Source: Deminuibacter soli | GTDB taxonomy: Bacteria > Bacteroidota > Bacteroidia > Chitinophagales > Chitinophagaceae | Assembly: GCF_003412455.1 (NCBI RefSeq) | Contig: NZ_QTJU01000014.1 | Location: 1-64,000 of the forward strand | Direction: 5' to 3' | DNA: 64,000 nt | Shown here: piece by piece, positions 8,434 through 16,926 of the stretch | Layout of the letters: each line of letters starts with the position of its first letter | Numbering within the stretch: position 1 is the stretch's first letter | Made by a program: the position numbers and the translations under genes | Notes under the pieces: generated by a model | Told to the model about the DNA's origin: nothing | Database searches by the model: none | Seen by the model: the letters and a program-made list of their open reading frames with translations, nothing else

Positions 8434-9225
8434 ATGGAACAAGGTACCCGGTACAAAAAACAGCACAATCATATATGGACAGGCCTGCTGATGGTTTTAA
8501 TTGGCATTTTACTGCTAGCCCGCACCATGGGCGCCCCTTTGCCCGAATGGCTGTTTACAGTGAACACAGGTCTTATTGCCCTGGGTGTGCTCATTGGTTT
8601 TAAAAGCCATTTCCGCAGCCCGGCAGGACTAATACTGATGCTCATTGGCTGTTTTCTTTCGCTGGACGACTGGTTCCCGGGTTCCAATTTCAAACAGTAC
8701 AGCACACCGGCCATTGTAATACTGATTGGACTGGCCTTTATATTCCGCCCCAAACGCAGGTGGAAGGACGAGGATGACTGGAAACGCAATTACCGTGATT
8801 CAAGACGCAGGCACCGCGATTTTTTTGAGGAGAACCCACCTGCACCCGTCAATACTGCAACTGGTGCAACAGAACAGATGGCCGGGGAATACCTCGATTC
8901 AGTAGTGGTATTCGGTGGAATTGAGAAAAAGATCGTGAGCAAAAATTTCCAGGGTGGCGAGATCACGTGTTTTATGGGAGGTTCGGAAATTGATTTTTCG
9001 CAGGCCGATATACAGTCGCCCGTAATACTGGAAGTAACACAGGTGTTTGGCGGCACCAAGATTATAGTACCGCCGCACTGGAACATTAAATCAGAAATAG
9101 TGGCCGTATTCGCAGGCATGGAAGACAAGCGCCCTGCCAACGGCCTCGCACTCGACCCGGCGAAAACCATTATACTGAGAGGCACATCAGTATTCGGCGG
9201 AATTGAAGTGAACAGCTTCACCTAG
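8434..9225 (+). CDS. LiaF-like membrane protein (DUF5668 plus LiaF C-terminal domain)
   Basis: Four short hydrophobic segments occupy residues 15-105 (for example GLLMVLIGILLLARTMG and GLIALGVLIGF), the layout of LiaI/LiaF-type N-termini. A charged linker KRRWKDEDDWKRNYRDSRRR follows. Residues 145-263 form the beta-helical toastrack-like domain with repeating VVFGGIEKKIVS, CFMGGSEIDFS, VTQVFGGTKIIVP and SVFGGIEVNSF, as in LiaF and putative adhesin domains. In Firmicutes LiaF restrains a cell-envelope stress kinase. Here a LytS-type kinase and LytTR regulator follow at 9697-11519, with DUF4288 between, suggesting an envelope-stress role; this is inference. Confidence 0.82.
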   Translation: MEQGTRYKKQHNHIWTGLLMVLIGILLLARTMGAPLPEWLFTVNTGLIALGVLIGFKSHFRSPAGLILMLIGCFLSLDDWFPGSNFKQYSTPAIVILIGLAFIFRPKRRWKDEDDWKRNYRDSRRRHRDFFEENPPAPVNTATGATEQMAGEYLDSVVVFGGIEKKIVSKNFQGGEITCFMGGSEIDFSQADIQSPVILEVTQVFGGTKIIVPPHWNIKSEIVAVFAGMEDKRPANGLALDPAKTIILRGTSVFGGIEVNSFT

Positions 9226-9362
9226 TGAGTGGTGAGTAGTGAATGATTTAGCGGAGTACGGGTGATCACTCCTTCGGAGGTAAATAGTGAATAGGCAATA
9301 GTGAATTTTGTAAGTGGTTATATCATTTTCAAATTTTCACATTTTCAAATTTTCAAATTGTT
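9224..9362. repeat. Dispersed repeats: modules B/A and a TTTTCAAATTTTCAC array
   Basis: The gap between the LiaF-like gene and DUF4288 starts with TGAGTGGTGAGTAGTGAATG, contains a small CTCCTTCGGAG hairpin, continues with GTGAATAGGCAATAGTGAAT, and ends in a microrepeat of CATTTTCAAATTTTCA words from 9325 to 9360. The last type is low complexity and sits immediately before the DUF4288 start codon, so that gene's promoter must lie within or before it. Confidence 0.75.
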
Positions 9363-9365
9363 TCT

Positions 9366-9725
9366 ATGAACTGGTATCTTGCAAAAATCGTTTATCGCAT
9401 CATCTGCGGCGCAGGCGAACATACTGCCCAGTTTGATGAACAGTTGCGTTTAATTGCAGCAGAAGATGAGTTGCATGCATTCAATAAAGCGCAGCTGCTG
9501 GGCGACCGTGAACAGGAAACGTTTTTAAATACGAAACAAACGCTTGTGCAATGGAAATTTATCAATGTAAGCGAATTGCACAAACTCGATACATTGATAG
9601 ACGGCGCTGAACTGTATTCGAAAATAAAGGAAGAAGAAGATGCCGATTCATTTATTCATGTAACCAACCTGAAAGCAGCGCACCTGCTTTCAGAAAATGC
9701 AGAACAATTCTTGCAAACCCTTTAA
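9366..9725 (+). CDS. DUF4288 family protein
   Basis: A 119-residue soluble protein; MNWYLAKIVYRIICGAGEHT, then FDEQLRLIAAEDELHAFNKA and LVQWKFINVSELHKLDTLIDG match the short DUF4288 family, for which no biochemical role is known. It overlaps the following histidine kinase gene by about 29 bp if that gene starts at 9697, implying cotranscription with the two-component pair. Confidence 0.8.
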   Translation: MNWYLAKIVYRIICGAGEHTAQFDEQLRLIAAEDELHAFNKAQLLGDREQETFLNTKQTLVQWKFINVSELHKLDTLIDGAELYSKIKEEEDADSFIHVTNLKAAHLLSENAEQFLQTL

Positions 9726-10773
9726 ACCATTGCTGTTGGCCTCTTCCTTCTCAGATAAAAGTTTCCGTTACACATTCATTGCCTGGTGGCTTGCCGGTGC
9801 ATTTATTCACACGTTGGCTGTTTACCAGTACCGGCAGGATATTACACTGGCGCTGGAAGACAGCCTGGTGAGCAATATACTGCTTGCAGCCAGCTGCCTG
9901 CTTATTACCAACAACATGCAGTACTACCTGCCCAGGCATGAGAAATATTGGTATGTACTCATCATTAGTCTTGGCCTCAGCGGATGCTGCCTGTTGTTAT
10001 CCAAATACCTCTTATTCTGGCTTACCGGCATACACAGTGATTATGCCCTGTTTCTGCGGCAGTCAACCGGGCTGCGCTTTGCGCTCGATTTTTTGATGAT
10101 TGGCTGCATGGCCATGTTTAGCCTGTTATGGTACACACAGCAGGAACAGGCACAAACAGCCAAACGCCAGAGTGATGCGGAACGGCTGGCACGCGAGGCA
10201 GAATTGTTTAAACTGCGCCAGCAGCTGCAGCCGCATTTTTTATTCAACAGCTTAAACTCCATCAGTGCATTAACCGGTGCCCAACCCGAGAAAGCGCGGC
10301 ACATGATTCAGCAACTGTCCGATTTTTTGCGCGGCACCCTGCGCAAGGAAGAACATGCCTGGGTAAGCCTGCAGGAAGAGCTGGATCATTTGCAGTTATA
10401 CCTTGAAATTGAAAAAGTACGTTTCGGTCACCGGTTACAAACCAGTATACAATGCAGTGAAACCGCCTGCAGCCAGCGTTTGCCGGCCCTGCTGTTACAG
10501 CCGGTAGTAGAAAACGCCATTAAGTTCGGCCTGTACGATACCACCGAAGCCGTGGTAATATCACTGGAAGCAATTGTGCAGCACAAGCAGCTGCTGATCA
10601 CCATCAGCAACCCCTTTGATCCTGATACGGCAGCAGCCAGTACAGGCACGGGCTTTGGCTTATCGAGCATACAACGAAGGCTGTTCCTCCTGTTTGCACG
10701 AACCGACCTGCTACAAACCAGCGCCATCGGCAACCATTTTATCACCACCTTAACTATACCACAACCTGCATGA
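9697..10773 (+). CDS. Sensor histidine kinase, LytS/YehU type
   Basis: Four or more membrane helices in residues 20-145 are followed by a coiled coil (QTAKRQSDAERLAREAELFK) and the His_kinase domain (PF06580) with LRQQLQPHFLFNSLNSISAL; the His of QPHFLFN is the phosphorylation site. LQPVVENAIKFGL is the N-box and STGTGFGLSSIQRRL the G-box of the ATPase domain. The start at 9697 lies inside the DUF4288 gene; a non-ATG start nearer 9735 is possible. The stop overlaps the LytTR regulator start as ATGA, so the pair is translationally coupled. Confidence 0.92.
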   Translation: MQNNSCKPFKPLLLASSFSDKSFRYTFIAWWLAGAFIHTLAVYQYRQDITLALEDSLVSNILLAASCLLITNNMQYYLPRHEKYWYVLIISLGLSGCCLLLSKYLLFWLTGIHSDYALFLRQSTGLRFALDFLMIGCMAMFSLLWYTQQEQAQTAKRQSDAERLAREAELFKLRQQLQPHFLFNSLNSISALTGAQPEKARHMIQQLSDFLRGTLRKEEHAWVSLQEELDHLQLYLEIEKVRFGHRLQTSIQCSETACSQRLPALLLQPVVENAIKFGLYDTTEAVVISLEAIVQHKQLLITISNPFDPDTAAASTGTGFGLSSIQRRLFLLFARTDLLQTSAIGNHFITTLTIPQPA

Positions 10774-11519
10774 TGAAAGCCATACTGATAGACGACGAAC
10801 CGCTGGCACGCAGCATTGTACGCGAGTACCTGCAGCATTATCCTGAATTTGAAATAGCAGAAGAATGCAACGATGGTTTTGAAGGCGTGAAAGCCATTGC
10901 CAGGCATCAGCCCGATATTATTTTTCTCGATATACAAATGCCCAAGATCAATGGCTTTGAAATGCTGGAGCTGGTTGACCAGCCGCCTGCCGTTATCTTC
11001 ACTACTGCGTTTGAGGAGTACGCCATCAAAGCATTTGAAGCGCATGCCACCGACTACCTGCTGAAACCCTTTAGCCGGGAACGGTTTGACAAGGCCGTAC
11101 AAAAATGGCTGGCAGCCAGGCAAAACACCGCTGCCGCGAATACCGATAATACACAGGCCCTGCTGGAAACAGCTGCACACACACCGGCGCAGCAAAACCG
11201 CGTGGTGGTAAAAGATGGCACCAAAATCAAGATCATTCCCATACCCAACATACAATATTTGGAAGCTGCTGATGATTATGTAAAAATTCATACAGGTGAA
11301 GGCGTGTTTCTGAAAAACAAAACCATGGCGCATTTTGAAACATTGCTGCCTGCCCAGCAATTTGTGCGCGTGCACCGCTCGTACATCATCAACGTACAGC
11401 TTATTACGCGTATTGACCCCTACGAAAAAGAAAATCACCAGGCCATACTGCAAACCGGCGCACGCCTGCCTGTAAGTAAAAGCGGCTATGCGAAACTGAA
11501 GGATGTGCTGGGGATTTGA
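10770..11519 (+). CDS. LytTR-family response regulator
   Basis: Receiver domain (AILIDDEPLARSIVREYLQH, phospho-acceptor Asp in IIFLDIQMPKINGFEML, Lys in DYLLKPFSRE) followed by a LytTR DNA-binding domain from about residue 145 (IKIIPIPNIQYLEAADDYVK, FVRVHRSYIINVQLI). Output partner of the LytS-type kinase just upstream, with which it shares an ATGA overlap. LytTR regulators bind direct-repeat sites, commonly upstream of envelope or extracellular-function genes; the LiaF-like gene at 8434 is an obvious candidate target. Confidence 0.93.
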   Translation: MMKAILIDDEPLARSIVREYLQHYPEFEIAEECNDGFEGVKAIARHQPDIIFLDIQMPKINGFEMLELVDQPPAVIFTTAFEEYAIKAFEAHATDYLLKPFSRERFDKAVQKWLAARQNTAAANTDNTQALLETAAHTPAQQNRVVVKDGTKIKIIPIPNIQYLEAADDYVKIHTGEGVFLKNKTMAHFETLLPAQQFVRVHRSYIINVQLITRIDPYEKENHQAILQTGARLPVSKSGYAKLKDVLGI

Positions 11520-11561
11520 GAGATACCCGGCAGGTTACGGGTGTTTTTATTGCAAAGACCC

Positions 11562-11569
11562 TATTTTTG
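11562..11569 (+). promoter_or_regulatory. Candidate -7 box for dapD
   Basis: TATTTTTG matches the Bacteroidota -7 consensus TAnnTTTG exactly and lies 15 bases before the dapD ATG. No well-spaced TTTG -33 element is visible, so a very short leader would have to be assumed. Confidence 0.4.
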
Positions 11570-11584
11570 CGAAAATTTTTCAAA

Positions 11585-12397
11585 ATGGAACTGCAACAAT
11601 TGATTCAGGCGGCCTGGAACGACCGGAGCTTATTAAAAGATGCCACTTATACCGACGCGGTAAGAGCGGTAATTGAAGACGTTGACAAAGGCCGTCTGCG
11701 CACTGCTTCACCTTCAGACAATGGCTGGGTGGTGAACGAATGGGTAAAACAAGCGATTTTAATGTATTTCGGCATACAGCAGATGCAAACATTTAACCTG
11801 CCCCCGTTCGAGTTTCATGATAAAATGTTGCTGAAAAAAGATTACGCAGCACTTGGCGTACGTGCCGTTCCGCATGCAGTAGCCCGCTATGGCGCCTATA
11901 TCGCTAAAAACGTGGTGCTGATGCCGAGTTATGTAAACATCGGCGCATTTGTAGACGAAGGCACCATGGTTGATACCTGGGCTACCGTAGGCAGCTGCGC
12001 ACAGATAGGCAAAGGCGTTCACCTGAGCGGCGGCGTTGGCATTGGCGGTGTACTGGAACCCCTGCAGGCTACCCCGGTTATTGTAGAAGATGGTTGTTTT
12101 ATCGGCAGCCGTTGTATTGTGGTGGAAGGTGTGGTAGTAGAAAAAGAAGCCGTACTGGGCGCCAACGTGGTATTAACACAAAGCACTAAAATTATAGATG
12201 TAAGCGGCAGTGAGCCTGTTGAATACAAAGGCCGCGTACCGGCACGCAGCGTGGTTATCCCGGGCAGCTATACCAAAAAATTCCCTGCAGGCGAATACCA
12301 GGTAAGCTGTGCACTCATCATTGGCCAGCGCAAAGCCAGCACCGATCTTAAAACCAGCCTCAACGATGCACTGCGCGATTTCAACGTAAGCGTGTAA
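11585..12397 (+). CDS. dapD: Tetrahydrodipicolinate N-succinyltransferase
   Basis: Transfers succinyl from succinyl-CoA to tetrahydrodipicolinate in the succinylase branch of lysine and meso-diaminopimelate synthesis. The ATG at 11585 gives 270 residues, the family length; the longer frame from 11516 adds 23 unrelated residues inside the LytTR gene. The N-terminal helical domain (MELQQLIQAAWNDRSLL) is followed by a left-handed beta helix of hexapeptide repeats (GAYIAKNVVLMPSYVNIGAF, VDEGTMVDTWATVGSCAQIG, GCFIGSRCIVVEGVVVEKEA). DapF follows 209 bp downstream, an obvious pathway partner, but a terminator lies between. Confidence 0.95.
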   Translation: MELQQLIQAAWNDRSLLKDATYTDAVRAVIEDVDKGRLRTASPSDNGWVVNEWVKQAILMYFGIQQMQTFNLPPFEFHDKMLLKKDYAALGVRAVPHAVARYGAYIAKNVVLMPSYVNIGAFVDEGTMVDTWATVGSCAQIGKGVHLSGGVGIGGVLEPLQATPVIVEDGCFIGSRCIVVEGVVVEKEAVLGANVVLTQSTKIIDVSGSEPVEYKGRVPARSVVIPGSYTKKFPAGEYQVSCALIIGQRKASTDLKTSLNDALRDFNVSV

Positions 12398-12415
12398 CGG
12401 CTATCACATACACCT

Positions 12416-12484
12416 TTCCCCGGCAAGCCGGCCACCCGCATTCATACCAGGTATTGCAGGCTGTTGGCTTACCGGGGATTTTTG
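12416..12484 (+). terminator. Terminator-like hairpin after dapD
   Basis: TCCCCGGCAAGCC pairs with GGCTTACCGGGGA (one internal mismatch) across a 36-base loop, and a short T-run follows. It probably ends dapD transcription and separates it from dapF. Confidence 0.65.
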
Positions 12485-12606
12485 TTTGCATACTAACACC
12501 CGATAGTGTTCTGGAATACAAACTGTTAACCTTGCTGCCGGTTATGGCATAATTTGCAAAAAAGTAGGTACTTTACAGTTAGAATAAAAGGAGTAACGAC
12601 AAGATC

Positions 12607-13392
12607 ATGGACATTCATTTCTTTAAGTACCAGGGCACGGGTAACGATTTTATTATCATTGACGACCGCGAAGGAAACATCAACCTTACCACCCAGCAGG
12701 TAGAAAAATTATGTAACCGCCGCTTTGGCATTGGTGCCGACGGACTGATGCTGCTGAAGCAGAAACCGGGTTACGATTTTGAAATGCAGTACTACAATGC
12801 AGATGGTAAAGAAAGCACCATGTGCGGTAACGGCGGACGGTGCCTCGTTAAATTCGCCTACCACCAGGGTATTCATAAAAACAAGTATCATTTCATTGCC
12901 ATAGACGGTCCGCATGATGCCACCATTGAAGACAATGGCTGGGTATATCTTAAAATGAAAGATGTAGACGGCATTAAACAATACTACGGTGATTTTGTGC
13001 TCAACACCGGTTCACCGCACTATGTTAAAAGCGCCGGCCACCTGCAAAAGCTCGATGTGTTTAACAAAGGCCGTGAAATACGCTACAGCAACGATTTTGC
13101 GAAAGAAGGCATCAATGTAAACTTCGTGGAGGAAAAAAGCGAGTGCGCCATTTTTGTACGCACCTACGAACGTGGTGTAGAAAATGAAACACTCAGCTGC
13201 GGTACCGGTGTAACAGCTGCTGCGCTGGTTTTTGCGCACAACGAAAAAGGCTTTAACCGCATAGAAGTGCAAACACTGGGCGGCCACCTGGCAGTTGAAT
13301 ACGATAAAATAGGGGAAGAACGTTTTGAAAACATCTGGCTCTGCGGACCGGCAGACTTTGTTTTCAGCGGCAAGGTTTCTGTTGGGGAATAA
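12607..13392 (+). CDS. dapF: Diaminopimelate epimerase
   Basis: Converts LL- to meso-diaminopimelate for lysine and peptidoglycan. The two catalytic cysteines are visible: STMCGNGGRCLVKFA (about residue 73) and ETLSCGTGVTAAAL (about residue 198). MDIHFFKYQGTGNDFIIIDD is the standard N-terminus, and RRFGIGADGLMLL is also typical. The 261-residue length is normal. An AAAAGGAG-like purine stretch precedes the ATG by about 11 bases, which is stronger than most starts in this window. A terminator follows 21 bp downstream. Confidence 0.97.
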   Translation: MDIHFFKYQGTGNDFIIIDDREGNINLTTQQVEKLCNRRFGIGADGLMLLKQKPGYDFEMQYYNADGKESTMCGNGGRCLVKFAYHQGIHKNKYHFIAIDGPHDATIEDNGWVYLKMKDVDGIKQYYGDFVLNTGSPHYVKSAGHLQKLDVFNKGREIRYSNDFAKEGINVNFVEEKSECAIFVRTYERGVENETLSCGTGVTAAALVFAHNEKGFNRIEVQTLGGHLAVEYDKIGEERFENIWLCGPADFVFSGKVSVGE

Positions 13393-13413
13393 ACAGCCAT
13401 CACAATAACTTAC

Positions 13414-13449
13414 AGCTTCCTTATTACATTGTGGTAAGGAAGCTTTTTA
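13414..13449 (+). terminator. Bidirectional terminator after dapF
   Basis: AGCTTCCTTA and TAAGGAAGCT make a perfect 10-bp stem followed by TTTTTAT. It separates dapF from the convergent minus-strand gene at 13451-13921 and lies against that gene's stop codon. Confidence 0.85.
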
Positions 13450-13450
13450 T

Positions 13451-13921
13451 TTATACACGCTGCAACACAAACTGCACCTGCGCAAGCGGCCAAACCCTTT
13501 CCATGCTTCCTGTTTCATCGTGTGTAAGTACATAGGCAAACGGCGGCTTGTTGCTGTAGCTCCCGTTTTCAAACCCTACCAGCCTGCTGAAACGGAAAGC
13601 ACCTTTCCCTGCCTTTGTATGATGCAGTACATCCCGCACTTCTTCTGCAGGCACTGCATAAATAATGTAATCAGGCACAACTGCGGGCGCAGTTATACGG
13701 CTGCCATCTTCACAAACCAGCAGGCCATTGCCATACACTGGCAATACATTACCGGCGGGTAATGACGGCTGTACAACCAGCAGTTCCCAGTTCAGCTGCA
13801 GCCATTCGGCCAATGTGTTTTCATTGGATGTATATTGTTTGTTGGCAATAACGGGATTGAGGGTACCCCAGCTATAATCTAAAAAGCCGCCAAATGCACG
13901 GATAGCATCAGTAATAAACAT
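13451..13921 (-). CDS. Protein of unknown function (156 aa)
   Basis: Soluble, no signal peptide or membrane segment. The start MFITDAIRAFGGFLDYSWGT and a central acidic/aromatic part (LAEWLQLNWELLVVQPSLPA) suggest an alpha/beta fold. The middle (LLVCEDGSRITAPAVVPDYI) alternates polar and hydrophobic residues as in beta sheets. I do not recognise the family. It and the next minus-strand gene at 13973 are 51 bp apart and may form a two-gene transcript. Confidence 0.7.
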   Translation of the reverse strand: MFITDAIRAFGGFLDYSWGTLNPVIANKQYTSNENTLAEWLQLNWELLVVQPSLPAGNVLPVYGNGLLVCEDGSRITAPAVVPDYIIYAVPAEEVRDVLHHTKAGKGAFRFSRLVGFENGSYSNKPPFAYVLTHDETGSMERVWPLAQVQFVLQRV

Positions 13922-13972
13922 ATTCAGGTGTTTAACAAAGTGATAGAATAAGGGGGCTGGTTCCGGGATGCA

Positions 13973-14347
13973 CTATCCCTGCTTCAGGTATTTCCTTACC
14001 AGCGGCGTTAACGCAAACCAGTCTGCCCGCTCTTTTGCATTCCATACTGCCCAGTAATTCAGCCGCTCATCGTACGCGCCTTTGTGTTGGTTCAGCACTT
14101 CCGCAATGGTTTTCCACAATACATTGCCATTGTCAAAATCGTCCCAGAGAAATTCTTCGTAAGAGCAAAGGATCAGTGCTACCAATGCAAAACGCTCCGC
14201 TGCAGAAAGGTTGGCCGTATGCGCAACATTTACAAAACCGGCAATCCTGTTTTTATCTGCAAGTTCAACTTCCCAATCCTGTTCATTGCCTGTTGCCGGT
14301 AGCTGCAATAGTTCGTTTAACGCTGTAATGGCTGCTTTGGTGATCAT
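13973..14347 (-). CDS. Protein of unknown function (124 aa)
   Basis: A mainly helical, acidic, Trp-rich protein without export signal. Visible blocks are AAITALNELLQLPATGNEQD, AERFALVALILCSYEEFLWD and NYWAVWNAKERADWFALTPL. The pattern is reminiscent of small immunity-like or regulatory proteins but no family is recognised. It is upstream of the unknown gene at 13451 on the same strand and divergent from corA. Confidence 0.7.
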   Translation of the reverse strand: MITKAAITALNELLQLPATGNEQDWEVELADKNRIAGFVNVAHTANLSAAERFALVALILCSYEEFLWDDFDNGNVLWKTIAEVLNQHKGAYDERLNYWAVWNAKERADWFALTPLVRKYLKQG

Positions 14348-14502
14348 GGCGAAAGATAAGAATTCAGCGGTGAAGTTAACTATTTACTACGCATAAAAAG
14401 CCCTGCCACATGCATATTAAGCCCGCTTTGTCAAAGCTTTTTATTAACTTAATTCCCTGTATTGCCCGGCTAAGGTTAACTTCGCGGCACGACTAACGAA
14501 CT

Positions 14503-15441
14503 ATGATCCAGTTTTTTAAGAATATCAACCATCAGACAGTAGAGATCGACAAACCTGAAAACGGCACCTGGGTAAACCTTGTTCCGCCGTTTAAGGAAGA
14601 AGAATTTGTTGACCTCAGCGAAACACTGGACATACCTATCGAGTTTTTACGCGATTCGCTCGATATAGATGAACGCCCCCGTTTTGAGCTGGCAGACAAT
14701 GTGCGTTTCATCGTGATCAAAACACCGGCTGAAAACAATTCCTTCAACGACAGCGATGCTTATTACATCACCATTCCCATCTGTATTATCTTAACCCATA
14801 ACCAGATTGTAACGGTGAACTCCTTCGACAACGGCGCCATCAAAAAATTCCTCAACACCTTTGAGAAGCGCCATCCCGATAAAAGGAACATGATGGTGCT
14901 GAAAGTGTTTGAGAAAATTGTACAGAACTTCATGGAATACCTGAAGGAGATTAACCAGAAGCGTAACCTGTACGAACAGAAACTGTACGACAGCAACCGC
15001 AATGAAGAGCTGCTGTACCTGATGCGTATCCAGAAAAGCCTGGTATATTTCATCACCGCGCTGCGCAGCAATGAACTGCTGATGATGAAACTGGAACGCA
15101 CCGATTTTCTCGGTCTTAATGAAGAAGAACGCGCCTACCTCAACGACCTGATTGTAGAAACCAGCCAGGCCCTGGAAATGGCCAACATCTATACCAACAT
15201 CCTCAGCAGCACCCTCGATGCCTTTGCCAGCATTATCAGCAACAACCTGAACAATGTGATGAAAAGGCTCACCTCTATCACCATCATACTCTCGCTGCCC
15301 GCACTTGTTACCAGCATATACGGCATGAACGTAGACATCCCCTTCTCCCACTCTTCACACGCATTTTATATACCCGTACTGTTATCGCTGGGTATCTCTA
15401 TCGTGATCAGCTGGTATTTCATGAAGAAAAAGTGGTTCTAA
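14503..15441 (+). CDS. corA: CorA-type magnesium transporter
   Basis: Inner-membrane pentameric Mg2+ (possibly Co2+/Ni2+) channel. A long cytoplasmic domain rich in charged helices ends in two C-terminal membrane helices, with the signature YGMNVDIPF at about residues 273-281 in the loop between them and the basic tail FMKKKWF. The 312-residue length is typical. No neighbouring gene on the same strand is close; the start follows a 150-bp intergenic region shared with the divergent gene at 13973. Confidence 0.94.
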   Translation: MIQFFKNINHQTVEIDKPENGTWVNLVPPFKEEEFVDLSETLDIPIEFLRDSLDIDERPRFELADNVRFIVIKTPAENNSFNDSDAYYITIPICIILTHNQIVTVNSFDNGAIKKFLNTFEKRHPDKRNMMVLKVFEKIVQNFMEYLKEINQKRNLYEQKLYDSNRNEELLYLMRIQKSLVYFITALRSNELLMMKLERTDFLGLNEEERAYLNDLIVETSQALEMANIYTNILSSTLDAFASIISNNLNNVMKRLTSITIILSLPALVTSIYGMNVDIPFSHSSHAFYIPVLLSLGISIVISWYFMKKKWF

Positions 15442-15736
15442 AGAAGGACTGTTTAAATGTTTAATGGTTTGAAGGTTTAAAGTTTACTGTTCGCGTCAGC
15501 GACAGTGGCATTTTGTATTTCATTCACTATTGACTATTCACTGTTTTTTGCCCTCGCCCCCGTTCACAACACGCGAACCTTGTATAAACGTAACACTCCT
15601 GCAGGGAGTTGCCTGCCCTATACCATTTTATGCAACTTTTTTTTGTTTCCCGATTCCGTAAGCCGGTATTCCCGAAAGCGTAAACAGTACGACACTTTCG
15701 CGCTGTAATGTTGCCGCCAATTAACCAAAAGCATTT
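15442..15736. other. Intergenic region with an inverted module A repeat
   Basis: The 295-bp gap contains a low-complexity TTTAAATGTTTAATGGTTTG stretch at 15450-15485 and an inverted module A repeat (TTCACTATTGACTATTCACT) at 15520-15541. A short inverted repeat ACTCC/GGAGT lies around 15595-15610. The last 80 bases must hold the promoter of the DUF4856 operon; no clear TAnnTTTG box is seen. No gene is supported. Confidence 0.6.
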
Positions 15737-16849
15737 ATGAAAAGAACTTTAACTCCTTTTATAGGATTTGCATCGGCAGCATTGTTATTCACCACCAGCT
15801 GCAAAAAAGACGATAACAACAATGCAACTCCAAGCTACACCGTTCCTACTACCTATAATTTCAGCAATGCAGATTCACTGAAGGCAAAAACAACCTTGTC
15901 AATGCTTGCCGAAATAGAAAACACCATCAACCTCGGTAACAATGCAGGTACGGTAGTAAGCAGCGCTACGCTGAAAGGCATGTTCAGCAATACCGGCAAC
16001 TATTTTACTGATACAGTGTTTAACGGCACAACCCTACACCTGAATACTTCAGGCGTACAGCTGAAAAGCGGCACTGTCACAGCAGCACAAGCGCTTATTG
16101 AAGGGGTGATGGACAGCATTGCAGCTGCCAGCGCAACGGGCCAGGTAGCATCAAATGGTGTTGCGGGCGTTAGTTCAAGAAAAACGCTGTTATCAGCCAA
16201 CGGCATTTACTGGCGCCAGTTCTTTACCAAAACCATGATGGGTGTATACATTGGCCACCAGATTACCGATGTATACCTGGGCGATTCACTCAACAGCAAT
16301 ATCAGCGCAGCAGCCAAACAACACGCCTGGGACCAGGCTTTCTACCTCTGGTGTGTGCCTGCCAACTTCCCTGCCAACAGAACAGGTGTTAAATACTGGG
16401 GCTCTTATACCAGCCAGATTGATTCAGGCATCGCCAAGCCCGTTGCCAACCTTACCGGCATCAATTCAAACCCAACCCTGCTCAATGCCTTCCTGAAAGG
16501 CCGTGCAGCGCTGGCAGCGAACGACAACGCCACTGCATTACAGCAGGCCGCCATCATTATTCCTTTCTTCGAAACAATGGAAGCGGCAGCAGCTTTACAT
16601 GAACTGAACGAAGCAAAAGGCAACCTGCCCAACGGTGCAGCTGCTGTATGCGGCAACCTGTCTGAATCGCTCGGTTTCTGGATAGCACTCAAATACAACG
16701 CACACAAAAAAATCAGCGATGCCGATTACCAGGCCGTGTTAACCCTGTATGGCACCAACTTTTATAACATTACACCTGCCGGCATTGATGCCATCCTGAA
16801 TAAAATCAGCAGCATTTACGGCTGGGATAATGTGAAAGCTAACCTGTAA
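15737..16849 (+). CDS. DUF4856 lipoprotein
   Basis: A 370-residue secreted lipoprotein: hydrophobic signal with lipobox TTSC and a Lys/Asp/Asn-rich linker after the cysteine. YNFSNADSLKAKTTLSMLAE and the repeated Asn/Gly-rich stretches fit the DUF4856 family, and GVYIGHQITDVYLGDSL is a conserved-looking segment. Members are often next to imelysin and TonB-receptor genes in Bacteroidota, as here, so a role in metal uptake at the cell surface or periplasm is inferred. It is the first gene of a four-gene same-strand cluster. Confidence 0.82.
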   Translation: MKRTLTPFIGFASAALLFTTSCKKDDNNNATPSYTVPTTYNFSNADSLKAKTTLSMLAEIENTINLGNNAGTVVSSATLKGMFSNTGNYFTDTVFNGTTLHLNTSGVQLKSGTVTAAQALIEGVMDSIAAASATGQVASNGVAGVSSRKTLLSANGIYWRQFFTKTMMGVYIGHQITDVYLGDSLNSNISAAAKQHAWDQAFYLWCVPANFPANRTGVKYWGSYTSQIDSGIAKPVANLTGINSNPTLLNAFLKGRAALAANDNATALQQAAIIIPFFETMEAAAALHELNEAKGNLPNGAAAVCGNLSESLGFWIALKYNAHKKISDADYQAVLTLYGTNFYNITPAGIDAILNKISSIYGWDNVKANL

Positions 16850-16867
16850 ACGTATTTCTTTTTTACG

Positions 16868-16904
16868 GCTGATACCTGGGCAAACACAATGGCCGGGTAT
16901 CAGC
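16868..16904 (+). other. Intercistronic hairpin
   Basis: GCTGATACC and GGTATCAGC form a perfect 9-bp stem between the DUF4856 and imelysin genes, extendable through CTGG/CCGG-like pairs. No T-run follows, so it may act as a processing or attenuation hairpin, lowering downstream expression rather than ending it. Confidence 0.5.
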
Positions 16905-16926
16905 TTACTCATTTAATACATCGACC

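Noticed and set aside
10428-11453. A 341-codon minus-strand frame
   Set aside because: Antisense shadow of the histidine kinase and LytTR genes, which are well supported.
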